Assembly: GCA_022419385.1 (NCBI GenBank)
Contig: JAJUBI010000001.1
Coordinates: forward strand, 2,542,001 to 2,606,000
Direction: 5' to 3'
DNA from: Paraconiothyrium sp. Pb-2020
Lineage: Eukaryota; Ascomycota; Dothideomycetes; Pleosporales; Didymosphaeriaceae
DNA: 64,000 nt
Shown: in pieces, positions 10,946 through 23,860 of the stretch
Layout of the letters: each line of letters begins with the position of its first letter
Position numbering within the stretch: position 1 is the stretch's first letter
Translations under genes and position numbers: made by a program
Notes under the pieces: model-generated
Told to the model about the DNA's origin: nothing
Database searches by the model: none
Seen by the model: only the letters and a program-made list of their open reading frames with translations

Positions 10946-11632
10946 ATGTGGAAGGATGGGGGATGGGCGTGGTGGAATAGTAGGTCGGGATGTTTGACTA
11001 TAGGAATACTTCCACGTCAACGCAGAGTCTGGTACCGGAGCTTTTGGTGCGCCACTGAGAAATTAGACCAAGCGGATTTGAGCGAATTTGTTCGTTGGGC
11101 CGAATTATGGTTAGGTTGCAGTGAAACTCGAAGAGACACCTATGATCTTTGACCGGCTTGAAACTTACAAAAGTGGCAGCATTTCAGGTGGAGACTAAGA
11201 GAGATCTCGGTCTTAGCGTTCACTGCGCTCCATAGAAAGACATTTGACCAGTCGCTAACAGCGCAGAGACTGAGCCACATGGTAGTAAGCATGTCGTTCG
11301 GTCGGCCGGGTAAGCTGTACGGGCCGCGGAGCAGCTTAACTCCTGGTCACACAAGAGAGGGGCGTTGTTATAGACAAGGCTCAAGTAGCTCGGCAGTGCT
11401 CGGGTAATGAAGGCAACATAAGTATGCACCCAGCCAGACAGGCTCAAGACTTGAAGTAAAGGTATTGATCGGTTTGAAAATACGCTGAACCCGCTCTCAA
11501 CTAGAGGCTGTGCCTGTTTTGCTCGATCACTCAAACGTGTGCCTAGGTCCTCACACATTCTGCCCTGCGACACCTAACATAGGTTTTCGACGACACAAAC
11601 TGTCTACCCGACAAGCACCGAATACAATATCG
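10946..11632. other. intergenic, no gene seen
   Basis: Contains the dioxygenase 3' end and the upstream region of the HET gene. No supported ORF. Confidence 0.5.
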
Positions 11633-13916
11633 ATGAGTAAAGAAACCGAGACTTTTCAAGCGTCTGTAAGTGCCATCGACGCGATCCGCAAAATCTACGA
11701 GGCAACTCCTCTCATTTCAACCACAAAATGCATACGTGTACTAGACATAAAGCCGCCTCCACCAAATGCAACCGCCGCACCGATTGAAGCCACCATCAGT
11801 ATGTTAAACCTTGGGGAAGGAACTGCGTTCACCGCACTGTCGTATGTTTGGGGGCCTTATGCAGTTCCTAAACACACGATACGATGCAACAATGTTCCTT
11901 TCGAAGTGACTAGCAATTGCTTTTCAGCCTTATGGCACCTGCGAAAAAAGTTGGGTGGTGCTGGGATTTGGCCTGATGCCATCTGTATCAATCAAAATAA
12001 TGCCCTTGAAAAGTCACAACAAATTCCTCTGATGGGGGAAATCTATTCAACGGCAACAGTCACCTATATGTGGCTGGGAAAAGGATCTAGCAGTTCAGAC
12101 AGAACAATGGCATACCTGAACGTAGTCGGTCTGCAAAAATACCGCACAGTCTCACCAAACGGATCCATAACCTTTAGTCAATTACACAAATGGGCTGCAG
12201 CATGGTCACTCTTCTGGATGTGGCTGATACCAAGGAGCTCCCATTATACGTATGTCTGTACGTATTCCTAGAAAGCTCACGATGTTCCGCAGGCATACTG
12301 ACACAACAAGCTCTACACCCTGTGCGGCGGCGCAGGGGCAGACACGTAACACGGAGCGATCTGCAAGATCTACTGAGTCGTGACTGGCTATATCGCGTCT
12401 GGACCTATCAAGAGATCCTGCTAGCCTCGAACCTGGTGCTAGTGTGTGGAAATTACCATCTTGACTGGGCTGCCTTCGAATGGAGCATCTTTTTCCTGTG
12501 CAATATGCAATATAATCTGCTTCATGAGATCATCACTCCTTGGGAATGCATCATATTAAACAGAGAAAAGTTGGGCACATCGATCAGTAACAACCCTGGA
12601 CCTCTTTTCGAGCAGTACAACATATTCTTGGCGTCTATCAGAAAGATATACTTCATCGTTGTATTAATAGCATCGGGGTCGGTGGCGGCCGCCTTTTTCT
12701 ACCGAGAGATGGCGGGTAGCAGGGCACTTCGAGTCGGGGAACTGTTTGTTCTCTGCACTATCTTTGTCTTATTTTATTGGCTGAAATCGATATTTCCTGT
12801 AAGATCAACAACAGTTCACCTTTTGGCGCAACGACACTATCACATTTCGGCAAAAGATGATTTATTGATTGGACAGATCCGAAAGACATGGCCTATGGAA
12901 TATGGTCCGTTCTCGAAAAAAGAGGCGCTATTGATCTTCACAGACCTTCTTATAACTTGCCAGTCGAGAAGATATATCACACGTTGACTATTCAACTGAT
13001 CGCGATCACCAGGTCGATGAATTCTCTTCCAATGGCCGCCGCGCAAGGAATCCCTGGACTTCCTTCATGGGTGCCAAATTGGTCTGCTGTAAGGCTGCAT
13101 CGCTGGCTCACCCATCATGGCGATGTCGGCGTGGATGCTCAAGGTTGGAGTTTCACGAGCTTGGGTCACATGGCACGAGATATCTCTCTAGAGCGATCTA
13201 AACAAGTTTTAGCGGTCAAACACCGTGGGAATTTTCTCTATGTGCGCGCTACTCGACTCGGCTACGTAGGGGGTTGCGCTGTCTTCCGTGCGACTAGCAT
13301 TGAATACAAGCATACTGAGCAAAACCTTCACCTAGAGAACCTGCAGACGATGCTTTTGTGTGCCGAATGGACTCTAGACTTTGGATACCCTATGGCTTCA
13401 ACGATGTTAGACTATGCAGCGGTCGAGAGCGATTACCCTAAGCAGTTCTTGACATGGCAGAAATGCTACAAAACGTCTCAGAGAGGGAATTTGGAGACAA
13501 TACTGCGCCAGTGGGCCGACGGACAGGAAGTTCCTGCATGGTTTCACGATTTTCTTTCCACCCAAATCGTCATCTGCAACCTATTTGCGAAGGCAAGCCG
13601 GAAGATATGCCAAGCTATCGTCAACGACGAACCGTACTTGACAGCTTGCTCACACAACGTATGTATCAACGACCACATCATTCGAATTACGGGGCTTTTG
13701 CAGCTCCTTGTAGTACGTCACCTGTCCGATGGCCATTCGGAACGAGCTGTCAAGATAATCAGTCCAATGGTGGTGAACACGCATAAAACGTGGTCAAGAC
13801 CAAGACGGAAATGCATAGTTATGCTCCAACATTTCTTCACCGGTCGCTGGTCGTCAATGTGGTTTGAAGAACTTTCTCGCCTAGAACGTGAATCATCTGA
13901 CTACTACATACATTAG
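11633..13916 (+). CDS. HET-domain protein with two membrane-like segments, possibly disrupted
   Basis: Starts at the ATG at 11633 (MSKETETFQ). Exon 1 (to about 12249) carries the HET core: FTALSYVWGP, then IWPDAICINQ and TVTYMWLGKG. An intron 12250-12341 (GTATGT donor) joins to DLLSRDWLYRVWTYQEILLAS. Next come two hydrophobic segments near 12640-12800. The reading frame must then change: the family-typical DPKDMAYG... block and C-terminal part (about 12876-13916, including LPSWVPNW) lie in another frame, and no GT donor of suitable phase precedes it. Removing 20 nt between two GAT triplets (12856 and 12876) would join the frames. HET proteins drive nonself recognition and cell death in Pezizomycotina. 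It may be a pseudogene, or my splice model may be wrong. Confidence 0.6.
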
Positions 13917-14494
13917 CGCTATGCTCATGGACGGATATTGCGTAGATTGTGTGTCTAGACTAATGCCTCCATCATTTGCCAATCTGCTAGTGACTATGGG
14001 CGTTTGATCTCGCTTTTCGGGTTTTGCAGCTTATTACCGTTTCCAAAGGTTTTGCGGTCTCCTTATCATAGAGAACATGTAGAAAAGCACTAGTACTCTC
14101 ACGTGCACTATAACATCTGAGAACCTTGGTCCGATGGAATCTGGAAGTGTCTTCAACGTGCCCGATCTCGCATCGATGCGGCTGAACTCCTTGCGTACTA
14201 CTATGCACACCGATCAAGACAAAGCTGGATTCGTGGAGGACTCTGTTTTTGCACATAGACTTTGGGGTCATGTTCCACGAGACAGTTCTAGAGCGGACTA
14301 TCGCAGGATACGCGTTACAGTGACTTTATGGCATCGCACTTGTACATCATTTTGGTCTCGAGGGGTCCCCGAACAGCATCGACTAAGGTAGCCCGAAGAG
14401 GATTTTATACGTACAGGGATTGACAACAACTGACTGATAACTTCGTCGTCAACCCCTTTGCTTCACAGCTCCAAGAGGGTCTTCACATACTAAG
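13917..14494. other. intergenic, no gene seen
   Basis: Downstream of the HET gene. Short ORFs on both strands without domain or supporting splice signals. Confidence 0.5.
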
Positions 14495-14790
14495 ATGGCT
14501 CTTCAACGCCTGACCGCCGTGCTTCTCTTCTTCCTCCATGTGGCTCTAGCCGCACTTATCGACATTGGTATTTCGTCGCAATCGTACTAACTCACAAACT
14601 CCTACACCGGTCCTAAATCCCCTCTCATGGTCAAGCAAATCACCCACCCTCCCCCTCTCTACACCAACCCCGGAACCTCAGGCTCTTTCAGCTCCGTCCC
14701 CCATCCGCGACCGAGGCCTTGACCCAGCTACCGGAAACGCCCTCGCCAGCATCTGCGACATCAGCCATGCCCCAAGAGTACCTATGGTAA
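14495..14790 (+). CDS. possible small secreted protein, structure uncertain
   Basis: An ATG at 14495 opens a good signal peptide: MALQR, then a hydrophobic core ending HVALAAL. The frame stops after 31 residues. A donor-like GGTATTT at 14568, a strong branch-like TACTAAC at 14585 and a pyrimidine-rich acceptor (CTCTTTCAG near 14690) would splice it to a short exon ending before GTAAGC near 14790. The exon 2 frame and the end are not settled. It could equally be chance. The 31-residue form without splicing is the minimal reading. Confidence 0.25.
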
Positions 14791-17222
14791 GCAGGACTAA
14801 GTGAATGAATCTCGAATATGGTTTAGAGGTCTAATCAAGGTTATGCTACGCCATAGAACCTACATCTTTCACATATCTGGTCGGAAATGTATTGCCTTGA
14901 TGTCGAAGCATCGTGCATCAATAGCGGAACTAAGCCAACTGACGAACATATGTGCTATGAGGAATTGCATCAGAGAGCTTCCCTTGTATTTCAAGGTACA
15001 TATCTCAGAGCTTGACGGTGCTTTGTGAGTGGTCGCACTCTTCGCATATCTCCCCCCACAAACCGCGAACCCATCATGTCACCCGATTTCACTTCGCCAC
15101 AAAGCAAACCCACAATCACCAACAAATCAATACGTTCTTCACCAGCCCAACGTAGCCAGCACACGTTCCAGCCTCACCACCACGCCCGCCCTGCCGATCC
15201 CTTCCCCCCTAGACCGCCGTCTTCCCAGCATTCACCCCATCCGTCTACCCCCGTCCTCACCCACCTCCTCCGGACCCCAAACCCGCATGAACACACCCCC
15301 TCTTCCCTATCCCGGCAAGGCTCACTCACAGCGCATGTTTATCGATTACAATCTTCTCTCTTCCCAACCCACGTCAGCACGACGAGAATCGATAGACCCG
15401 CGCCACTCCCGCGCACAAGGCGGCGTTGCAGCGGAGTCTGTCTGTCTGCAGTGGAGTGCTGCACGTAAGCCCGCCACCTCATCACTCACCTTTGCACTGC
15501 AGACAAGGTTGGCGCTTACTACACTGCACCTACGGATATTGGCCGGACATCAGCAAGCAAGACATGCGGAAGGGAGCCTAGACGCGGCGCCGCGCGCGTC
15601 TAAGTAGCCTCGCAAAGGCAGTGCAAATATCGAATTTGGAGGCGATACACTGCGTTAGCGATGTCCGGGCATGGTGGCGGACCCTGCGCACGCACGTACG
15701 CATACGCACGCGTAGTCTACGAGTACTGTACATTGCATTACTCTACGTTCTCGCGAGCTCCGCTGGCGCCAGGGAAACGCAGGCCCGTTGTGCGTAACGA
15801 CCGACGGACGCCCTCGGGAGGCGAATGGATGGGGCGCGTAGTTTTGTGTCCAAACACGCGTTCAGGCTTGCGTGCGTTATGAAACGCAGTATCGCTTCTG
15901 ACACTGTACTGTCCCGCCGCCCGCACGCACGCATGTGATTCCCCACCCGTCCATGTACCTACCTGCCCTCTACGTTCCCCCCCGCCGCACCCCAAGTGGA
16001 GCGCAAATAACACATTCGCGGTTCGCATGCTCCCGTCCATGGAGAGCACAATCTCGCTCCACGATCCCACGGACGGACTTCACTTCACCTGCAAGTTTTC
16101 AAGCCCGCCACACGCCCGTCCCTCCCGTCCGTCGTCCTTTCGCTTGCGCGCACGCCCATGCCCAGCGTTTCACCCTAGCCGCCGATCTGTTTCATCGCGT
16201 CCAGCAGCGCGCGTTGGCCATGCCATGCCACATCAGTGCAGCCCGCTCGTCCTTTGCACGCTGGGCTACGAGGGAGCAAGCAAAAGCGGCACGGAACACG
16301 ACAGCGGCGATCTGGAGATCCACGGCCCAGCAAAGGCACACGACGTTTGAGAGTCGAACATCTTCATTCTCTCTGCTTGGGTGATACCGATCCACGTTCA
16401 ATTCAGGGGACTCGGTTCAGTTCGCCTTTCACCTGCCCCTGCAAAACTAACCACAGCCATCCTCCCAGTGACTAATTCCCCCTCACTCCTAATCGAGTAG
16501 CCAGACAAATGGAAACAAGCAACGCCGCCCTAGGTAGAGATAGGTCGTGTATGAACATGCAACCATCTGACGAAAGTAAAAAAAAAACAGGTAGCGAAAG
16601 CGTGTGAAAAAAAGGTATTGGGTAAGAACAAAGATTACCAACATGTGTCGCGTTGCGAAACAGAACCCATCTCACCGCGAGACCGCCTACGTTTCAGCAA
16701 AAGACAAACACATCCAACCATAACAGTACCAAACGTGTCGTATCCACGTGAACATCAACAAGCCAGTCCGTTTCCTCCTTTGTCTGCACTGTCTGAAATT
16801 TTGACACTATGTTGCCCAGGCCGGGCCATCTAGTACTCAAACATCGACCTCGTGCTGTCGACGTGGGAGGAAGCTGACACAAGTAAACTCTCCAAATCGA
16901 AAATGGTAAATGGGGAATCCGAGAAAGATAACCGTTGCGAGCCCTATTAATTGCCGGCGCTTTTAGGGGTGGTATTCGAAGGAAATAAGATGCGCGCGTG
17001 CGAAGGTTGCGAGAATAGTGAACCGTAGGGAATATCAAGTAGACCGCTGGTTTGGCGAGCAAATGGAAAGAGATTCGAAGTGCCGTAGAAACAATACGAG
17101 ACGTAGTAAGCGAGTGCCGTGTCCGTGGACGTCGATAACCATAAAAACTCCGTGCGCGCCGTGAGTGATGCCGAACAGCCTTCACTTCTAAAAGAATCAC
17201 CGTAATGAGCCGAAGCCAGGTG
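14791..17222. other. gene-poor region
   Basis: Several overlapping Pro/Ser/Arg-rich ORFs appear in different frames (for example 15025-15600 and 15935-16384). This is the pattern expected of C-rich noncoding DNA rather than a gene. The right end should contain the 3' UTR of the minus-strand gene at 17223. Confidence 0.5.
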
Positions 17223-18702
17223 TCACGAGTGGAACAGGTCCCAAGCCCTCGCGCAGAGCGAGATGAATTCTTCTTTCTTCCTTTGCTGGGTCTCCGGGGA
17301 GTCGCGGGGTTCGCCAAAAGGTCCAGGGCGTGCCTGTTGTCGGCCCAGTGGAGGGGTTCCCATATCGCGCTCGTACTCCTCTCGGCCTCGTCTCCTGCCG
17401 CTACCGCTGCGGTGCAGCTCGGCGCTGGGTGGGTAGGCGTGAGAAGCGTTCTTGCCTGGCATAGGCGACGGGGGCGTCGGGGGCTGGTGGCCGCCATAGT
17501 GGACAATGCGGGGCAGAAGATCCTCCCGGCCGCCGGAAAGGGTCTGAACCGCTTCCTCGGCGGACTTGTACTCTCGAGGACGGGGCGGTAATTGCTGATG
17601 GTGTGGTGGTGGGAATCCCGGAGATGGGAGAGGCGGTTGTACATTCGAGTGGGACGATGTACCCGGGCTGTTGGTGTACATGCCACGACCAGTTCCAAGC
17701 GGCTCTGGGAAGACATCCGCGATGGGTGGCAGTCTGTTGCTCGTCTGCTGTGCTGGGACATGGTGGATGTGCGATGTTTGGGACAGATTCGAGGGACCGT
17801 TGGCGAGCTGGCGGGACGGCGGCATGTTGCTGCGTAGTCCAGTGAAGGAGTGGTTGATAGGTGCAGACTGGATTACTCGCTCGTTTGCGAATTGAGAATG
17901 CGAAGGAGGGGCGATGGAAAGACCAGGTGGGGGCCCCTTCCTCTTGGGCGTCTTCAATGGTCGTCCGAAAGGGCTCATATCTTGCTGACGAGTCTCGTCG
18001 TCGGGTGGTCCGCCTTTGCCACCAGTCTTGTTGCGTGCCTCTATGATCTGCCTCTGCCTTTCTCTTACATCCATGCTCCTCTGAAGCTGCTCACGCATCG
18101 AAGGGTCGTTCGTATGGAAGCCGGGAGACAGACAAGCGATGCCGACACCGTGCAGGTCTTTGCCGGTCGACAGACCCGCAGGTCGTGCTGTGAGGGCACC
18201 GGAAGAGTGGACGACGTGCGAGTTAGAGAGGTTCAGGCGGCTAGGGCGGTGCCGCGAGTTGGGCATGTCGGGCGACGAGGGCTCCTTCTTGACGACGATC
18301 TTGGGTGCGGGGCCGCGTGACCTGTGTGAGGAGGCACGGTTAGAGAAGCCACTACGGGCAGGAGGAGACATGGAGGTGTTGGGTGGTGTGAGCGGAGCAG
18401 TCGTGGGACTAATAGAAGAGGAGGGTTGGCGGAGAGAAGACTCGGAACGAGATGAGTAGTTCGAAGACATACGAAAGAGGTGAACGCTTTCCCTCCGCTC
18501 TCTGGGGCGCGGCGCTGGAGCCATCACTGGAGGAGGTAGGTGAAGCATTGTCTGCAACCCGCTGAGAGCTCTTGGAGGTGGGCGTCACGGTGTGCGGAGA
18601 GATGGTGCTGGGCGCGATGGCAGCATATACTCTCGCTGGCCCCGGCTCGAGCACAGGCGCATGTGGAGCGGCCACAGGGGTTTGGGCAACAGCGGTCGTC
18701 AT
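17223..18702 (-). CDS. conserved low-complexity fungal protein of unknown function
   Basis: Two exons: 18702-18473 and 18408-17223, with a 64-nt intron (GTATGT donor, ATTAG acceptor, phase preserved), giving 471 residues. The protein is rich in Ser, Pro and Arg. Ordered-looking islands are GPAPKIVVKKEPSSPD, then LSTGKDLHGVGIACLSPGF with a following DPSMREQLQRSMDVRERQRQ coiled stretch, and a C-terminal helix EEFISLCARAWDLFHS. These islands look conserved in type, but I cannot name a domain. The basic, disordered make-up suggests a nuclear or RNA-linked role, which is inference only. Confidence 0.7.
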
Positions 18703-21681
18703 GGCGCTGTCGTAGGGGGAGGGGCTCGTGTGAAAGAATAGATGAGAAGGAGTGTCGCAGAGTGCTTGGGGGGCCGTCCCGCTACAGCTACGGTATGAGG
18801 AGCGGCGTGCTAGGCCCAGTCGGCGAGGGTGTAACTCGGGGCGTCTGCGCAAGCAAACGGCGGGCGATCACTGCGAAGGCGCAGCAGTGCGGCTCTTGCG
18901 GTGAGCGCGAGCAGTTAAGAGGATCTTGAAGGCCGACGGTGCGCTCGAGGAGATGCGCGAGGCGGCGTGGGTGATAAATTTGGCACGTTGCGCACGGCTT
19001 TGGGTGGCAGGAGCGACCCATGCATGGAAGGCGCGACTGGCTGGGGTATCGCCGCTTTACAGTGGTGCCGAGCGCGCCTTCCACTCAGCGCGCGCGGCGA
19101 GGGCCAGCGATGCCGCCGTCCAAGCACGCTGTGAGTGATTCGCACATGCACACAGCCAATAGTGCCCCGCAGGCCAATCACCGCCCGCCGAAGCGTTTCA
19201 CGCGCCGAAAGCGGTCCTGAGCGCGGAGCCCTTCGAAACACGCCAAATTGCGTGGACCGCCGTTCATGGCAGCGGAGGTTTCATGGCCAGCGCCTGCGAA
19301 CAAAACCAACCGTCGACGCAGCAGCGAACTGAGCAGTTGTGGACAGACCCTGAGAGCCATTCCACGTGGTGCGCGCCGCGGACCTCTGTGCGCGCGCATG
19401 TCCCGGGATCGCCGCTATCCTCCTGTGCGGAATCGATTCGCCAGGGCGGATTGCGCACTCCTCTCCCTCAGCAAGCTAGAGCTCATTAGAAGAGCGCTGG
19501 GCCAGTTCATGTATATCAGCGACCTATCCTCCCGCGCATCACGCGCCAATCTTCCTGAGACAGTCCATCTCCGACTAGCACTCCCTCTACACAAGAGACG
19601 ACCGAACCGCCTGCAGGGTTGCGGAACGTAGACTTCTTCACTTGTGCCTCACCACCTTCCTCACCTGAGCGCGGCTTTGCGTTGCGTGCGTTGCTCCATA
19701 CTTCTAGGCGCGGTTCTGGAACCGGTGCCCAGCAATTTTTGCAGCACACCCTCTCGTTGTTGCACTTCGGAACCTCTGGCGACCAGAAAATTTCCTATCC
19801 TATTGCTTGCTTATGCGCACTCTTCGACGGACCCCGTCGGTTGAAACATCATGCGTCCGACCGTCAGCTTGACCGCCCGCGACGTGTGACAGGCCAACCA
19901 CGGCCGGACTTTGCTGCGCAAGGGCATCCCTCTATCAATTGTGTCTCTGTGCTTTACGAGGTCGTCCTTTGTTCAAAATGGCTTGTTTCTTAACGTCCCT
20001 GTTATGCTTCGCTTCTGCCATCTATCCGTTTCTCCCTTCATTTACCCTCGACCCGGGCAATAATCGTCAGGTACGGCGTACATCCAGCCCGTAGACAACA
20101 GGGCCAGACTCTCGGGCCGGAACTGGATAATTTGACGGCAGAGAGAACGTCTTGACGAATGGTGTTTGTCGATCAGCCAACCGAGGGATCGGGACAAGGC
20201 CAATCGGCCTACCATGCCAATATACCATGTCTCGGAGCTTCTACCTTTTGCGCCAACCCCTAGGGCTGGACGGTAGCATCGCAGCAAGACGGATACTTCT
20301 GTGGCGAAAACCACTAGCAAAGCGAATGGACAGTAGCAGTGCTGCACTTCGCCCACGGCGCTGGATGCCTGTCAAAACCTTCAACCTTGCCTTGCCAACT
20401 GCACATCCTTGCGCCCCACCCCATCCGCTCGTTCGGATGCGCCACGAACGACCCCGAGTGCTCGACGGCTACAACATCGATAGCGCGAAGTGAAATGACT
20501 TGACCTAGAAGGTATTGTGAAGGAAGAGTAGCCCATACCATCGCCAATTCACATCGCGTGCGCAGCGCGCCTCGAGTGAACCCGCGATCCGTTGTCCCGC
20601 CTCGAATTGGCCATCCCGACAATCTGCCCATCGCAATCTACGTGCTAGTCCCTCCCGTCGAGCTGCAAGATAAACAACCCATCTATATGAGAAGCACAGA
20701 ACCACGGCCCACCAGATCTACACTGCAGGGTCCTCACTCTACCCGCGACACACACCCCAAGTTCCCCAAGTGCTCCCAACCTCAACCTAGGTTCACCTCA
20801 TTTGCATCTTGCCTTCGTCCTCTGCACACATCTATCCTACCTCGCACCCTCATCCTAACCCCTTCCAGCCTCGCCCAGCTTCCGCAATCTCATGCCCGTA
20901 CAACACACCTACTCGACCACCATGTCGTCCCACCCTGAGCACCGCACAGTGTGCAGGACGCGGCGCCGTCGTCTTGCAGCAGACGGTACGTGGGCGCGTC
21001 TCGTTCGGCGCGTTGCACAAATAGATGCGCGTGTCCCCCGCAGTTGCACGGGGCGTGCAACGCTCATGCAGGTGGATGCTTTGGGTGCGGCTTGCAGGCG
21101 GGCTTCCCGAGCAGCTAGTGGAGGTGCGCTGGCACGATGGGAAGGGGAGAGGGGGGCATGAGTCAGCGAGGAGATGGTTGAGGAGAGGTGGTGGTGGTGT
21201 TTGACTTGATCGGTCGATATTATCTAAGTACCTGGCTTATTGTTCGCTGTTAGATCGATCTTTCTTGATATCACGTAGTTTGCCTGGTCGCGTGGCCTGA
21301 AGACTTGGCGGAAGGTACGCTGTAAGTATCCGTGAAGCTCTTCATCGAAAGCACCTTCAGGCCCTAGAAATGTGCACCAAGAGAATAATGTGCGATTAAA
21401 CATTATAGCAATTCGTAGCCGCTTTTACACTCCATGAAACGATGCCAGCATAGCTTCCCATGTACAATAAGACCCGTCATACAGTTGATGATCCGGCACC
21501 ATGCCGCAAAGCGTCGTCAAGAATCCATGCATCTGTAGAAGTCGCGCTGATGCTAAAAGTACCATACCCTAGGCCACCGAAGGCAAGAAAAGAAGTCTAT
21601 CGACAAGAATGCAACGCTGAACCAAGAGGTATGCCGCGTCGAGAACCCATCATCGCAACGAGTCCACCCACGCCGGCTACT
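18703..21681. other. about 3 kb gene-poor region
   Basis: Many short ORFs in all frames, none with a domain, signal peptide or consistent splice pattern. The left part should be the promoter and 5' UTR of the gene at 18702. Nothing tRNA-like was seen. Confidence 0.5.
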
Positions 21682-22880
21682 TCACTCCGCTTTCGATTTC
21701 TTGATGAGCTTGTCGTTCTCGTCGACCAGCCCCTTCGCTCGCAGCACTTTGAGCGCGTCGTGCAGAGGATCGAGTTCGGGCTGGGGCGCGCGATGCGAGC
21801 CGAAGTAGCTGTCGGCCCAGGTGAAATACTGGCCGTAGTTGACCGTGAAGTACATGTGATGCAGTGTGTGGTGCGCAGGGCTGTTTAGCCATTTTTCGGT
21901 CCAATGCCCGGAGATCATGTCGCCGTCGTGGATGAAGATGGTCCAGATTTGCACGGCGACGAACAGGATCATGTAGAGGTGGCGTTGGATGGGGCAGATG
22001 AAGGGGAAGACGCTGTGCTGAGTTAGTATGTTTGACTGTGGATGAGTCCTATGCGCTCCTTCAAAACCGTTCAAGAGTATGGTGGGAGCCCAGATCACGG
22101 TGACTATGGCTGGAGGTCACTTACTGATACGGTAGAGACTGGACAAATCCATCAAGCGGGTGGAAGGCCAGGGCAGCCCATGGTGTTGGCACTTCGGAAG
22201 GTTAGCAATGTACAATACTAGTTCAAGTCGAGTGGAGTGGACCGCTGCATTGCCAAGCCTGGGGTAACACAACTATACTCCAACCCATGACACGGCAGTG
22301 TATGCTTAATATTTGAGGAGTCTGACTTACCAATCCATTTGTGGTGCGGCTTGTGAATGTACTTGTACACAGAAGGATGGTGCTCCAAGCGATGAATCCA
22401 GTAGATGGCAATGTCGTTGAAAGCCATGTACAAAATCGTTGAGACCAGCATCCAAGTCCAGCCAAAATCGCTCGCTTTTGAGTAGAGCAGGCTGTGCCCG
22501 CGAACTTCGGACAAGAAAATCGGCAGAGTGAGGATGTTGATGAATGGGACCGCAAACATAGACGACTTGATCTCTTGGCGCACCTGATTCTTCAGGAATC
22601 GAGGGTGGTATTCGAGTCTCCGGTCAAAGATCAAGAAGTATGAAAAGGCACTAAAAACGAAGTACAGCATGCTCGCGCCCAGCTGAGTTAACACCAGGAT
22701 CGATACAATTTGGCGGTAGATGTTGTCCCGCGCCCAGAGCGAAGCAGTCGTTTGTGCGGTCTGCAAGTCGTGCAATGAAGTGCCATTGCCGGACTGAATG
22801 CCGGTGGTCTTATCCGGCAGAGACCATGCATATGCACTGTCCAGAATGAGGGGATCGAGAAATTCCAAGGCGACGTCCAT
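21682..22880 (-). CDS. erg3: sterol C-5 desaturase (Erg3 type)
   Basis: Three exons: 22880-22331, 22191-22125 and 22012-21682, with introns of 139 and 112 nt, giving 315 residues. The join restores the family block KWIVPTPWA, then FHPLDGFVQSLPYHVFPF. Fatty acid hydroxylase superfamily with three histidine boxes: HRLEHH (163-168), HKPHH (176-180) and HHTLHH (253-258), which bind the di-iron centre. Hydrophobic segments lie around residues 58-85, 110-125 and 143-160. Erg3 introduces the C5-C6 double bond in ergosterol synthesis in the ER. It is somewhat shorter than the yeast enzyme, mainly at the N-terminus. Fungi often carry two or more paralogues, so it may be a secondary copy. Confidence 0.9.
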
Positions 22881-23640
22881 GGTGGCGTTTGGCGCTGTTG
22901 CTTATGTGATCGTGATTGGCTTTTCCACGGGCTCTCCGACTGGGAACAACAAAGAATGTATGAGCGCTGAAGGAGAGGACACTCGCAATGCCGTAGAACT
23001 TCCGATGTTGCACACAGATCTCACGCCTGCAGCATTGGCTGAACAGTCAATTGGGTTGAAGATTGCATGGCGATATCGCAGGTAGAAAAGGAGTTCGCGG
23101 CATTCGGATCTAGCGTACCCGAATCAGCTCACTACCTAGAGATTTATGAGCTAAGCCCGAACGGGATTAGGCTCGTTTACCTGACCGATGCTCCCCGAAG
23201 TCTCGCGTAAATAAACGACGTCGTACGCTATCGAGCCACAACTTCAGAAACTCACAGTACCATGAGTCACCTTAGAATAAGCTATCCACGATCCGACTGA
23301 CCAATGATGAGCAAGCGTATCGCAGACTTTCCTATTTGCACGAGAGCCATGTGTTCACGGTTGTCAGACCTGCTAATGAGCTGAAGAAACATGAATTGAC
23401 TTCTGCAGAGACGCAGAGTTTTGCTGTTTGCTAACTTGCACCACCTCTAACAGATCATGTACGCATATTCCTGGTAACAGCTTCTTGGATAGAACCCTGC
23501 AATTGCATTCGCCAACATGCAATTACAATACGACATGGGTTCGGCTGCCTTCTCGGCATACCCAGATACTATCTTGAAGATACTGGCATCATTTACGAGC
23601 CCTTGATCCCGCCTGAACGATGTCACGTGGTAACATGTGT

Positions 23641-23668
23641 ACCTACCTACCTAGGTACCTAGGTACCT
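23641..23668. repeat. ACCT / AGGTACCT simple repeat
   Basis: Short tract of ACCT units that turns into a self-complementary CTAGGTACCTAGG stretch. A small simple-sequence repeat in the promoter region of the following F-box gene. Confidence 0.8.
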
Positions 23669-23733
23669 CCAGCAAGCACCCGCGCCCGCGCCTGCCACAG
23701 ACACACCGCGCCAAGACACTAGGCACAAAGTAT

Positions 23734-23768
23734 CACTGCACACTGCACACTGCACACTGCACACTGCA
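23734..23768. repeat. heptamer repeat CACTGCA x5
   Basis: Five perfect head-to-tail copies of CACTGCA about 90 bp upstream of the F-box start. Microsatellite-like; no function implied. Confidence 0.9.
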
Positions 23769-23860
23769 AACAAACCGCTTCACCACTCCGCAGAGACCAC
23801 TCCCTCTCAACGTGACCGATCCCAACGCAAAAGGATACAAATATGCCGATTCGGCGCGCC

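Larger units (their letters stand above)
22881..23860. other. divergent intergenic region with simple repeats
   Basis: Separates erg3 (minus) and the F-box gene (plus). Two short repeats near its right end are listed separately. No gene seen. Confidence 0.5.

Noticed and set aside
15025..16384. Pro/Ser/Arg-rich plus-strand ORFs
   Set aside because: Equally long ORFs overlap in other frames and none shows a domain or splice pattern; composition effect.
16694..17761. 355-codon minus ORF overlapping the low-complexity gene
   Set aside because: It runs in another frame across the 3' part and 3' UTR of the gene at 17223-18702, which has the consistent protein pattern.
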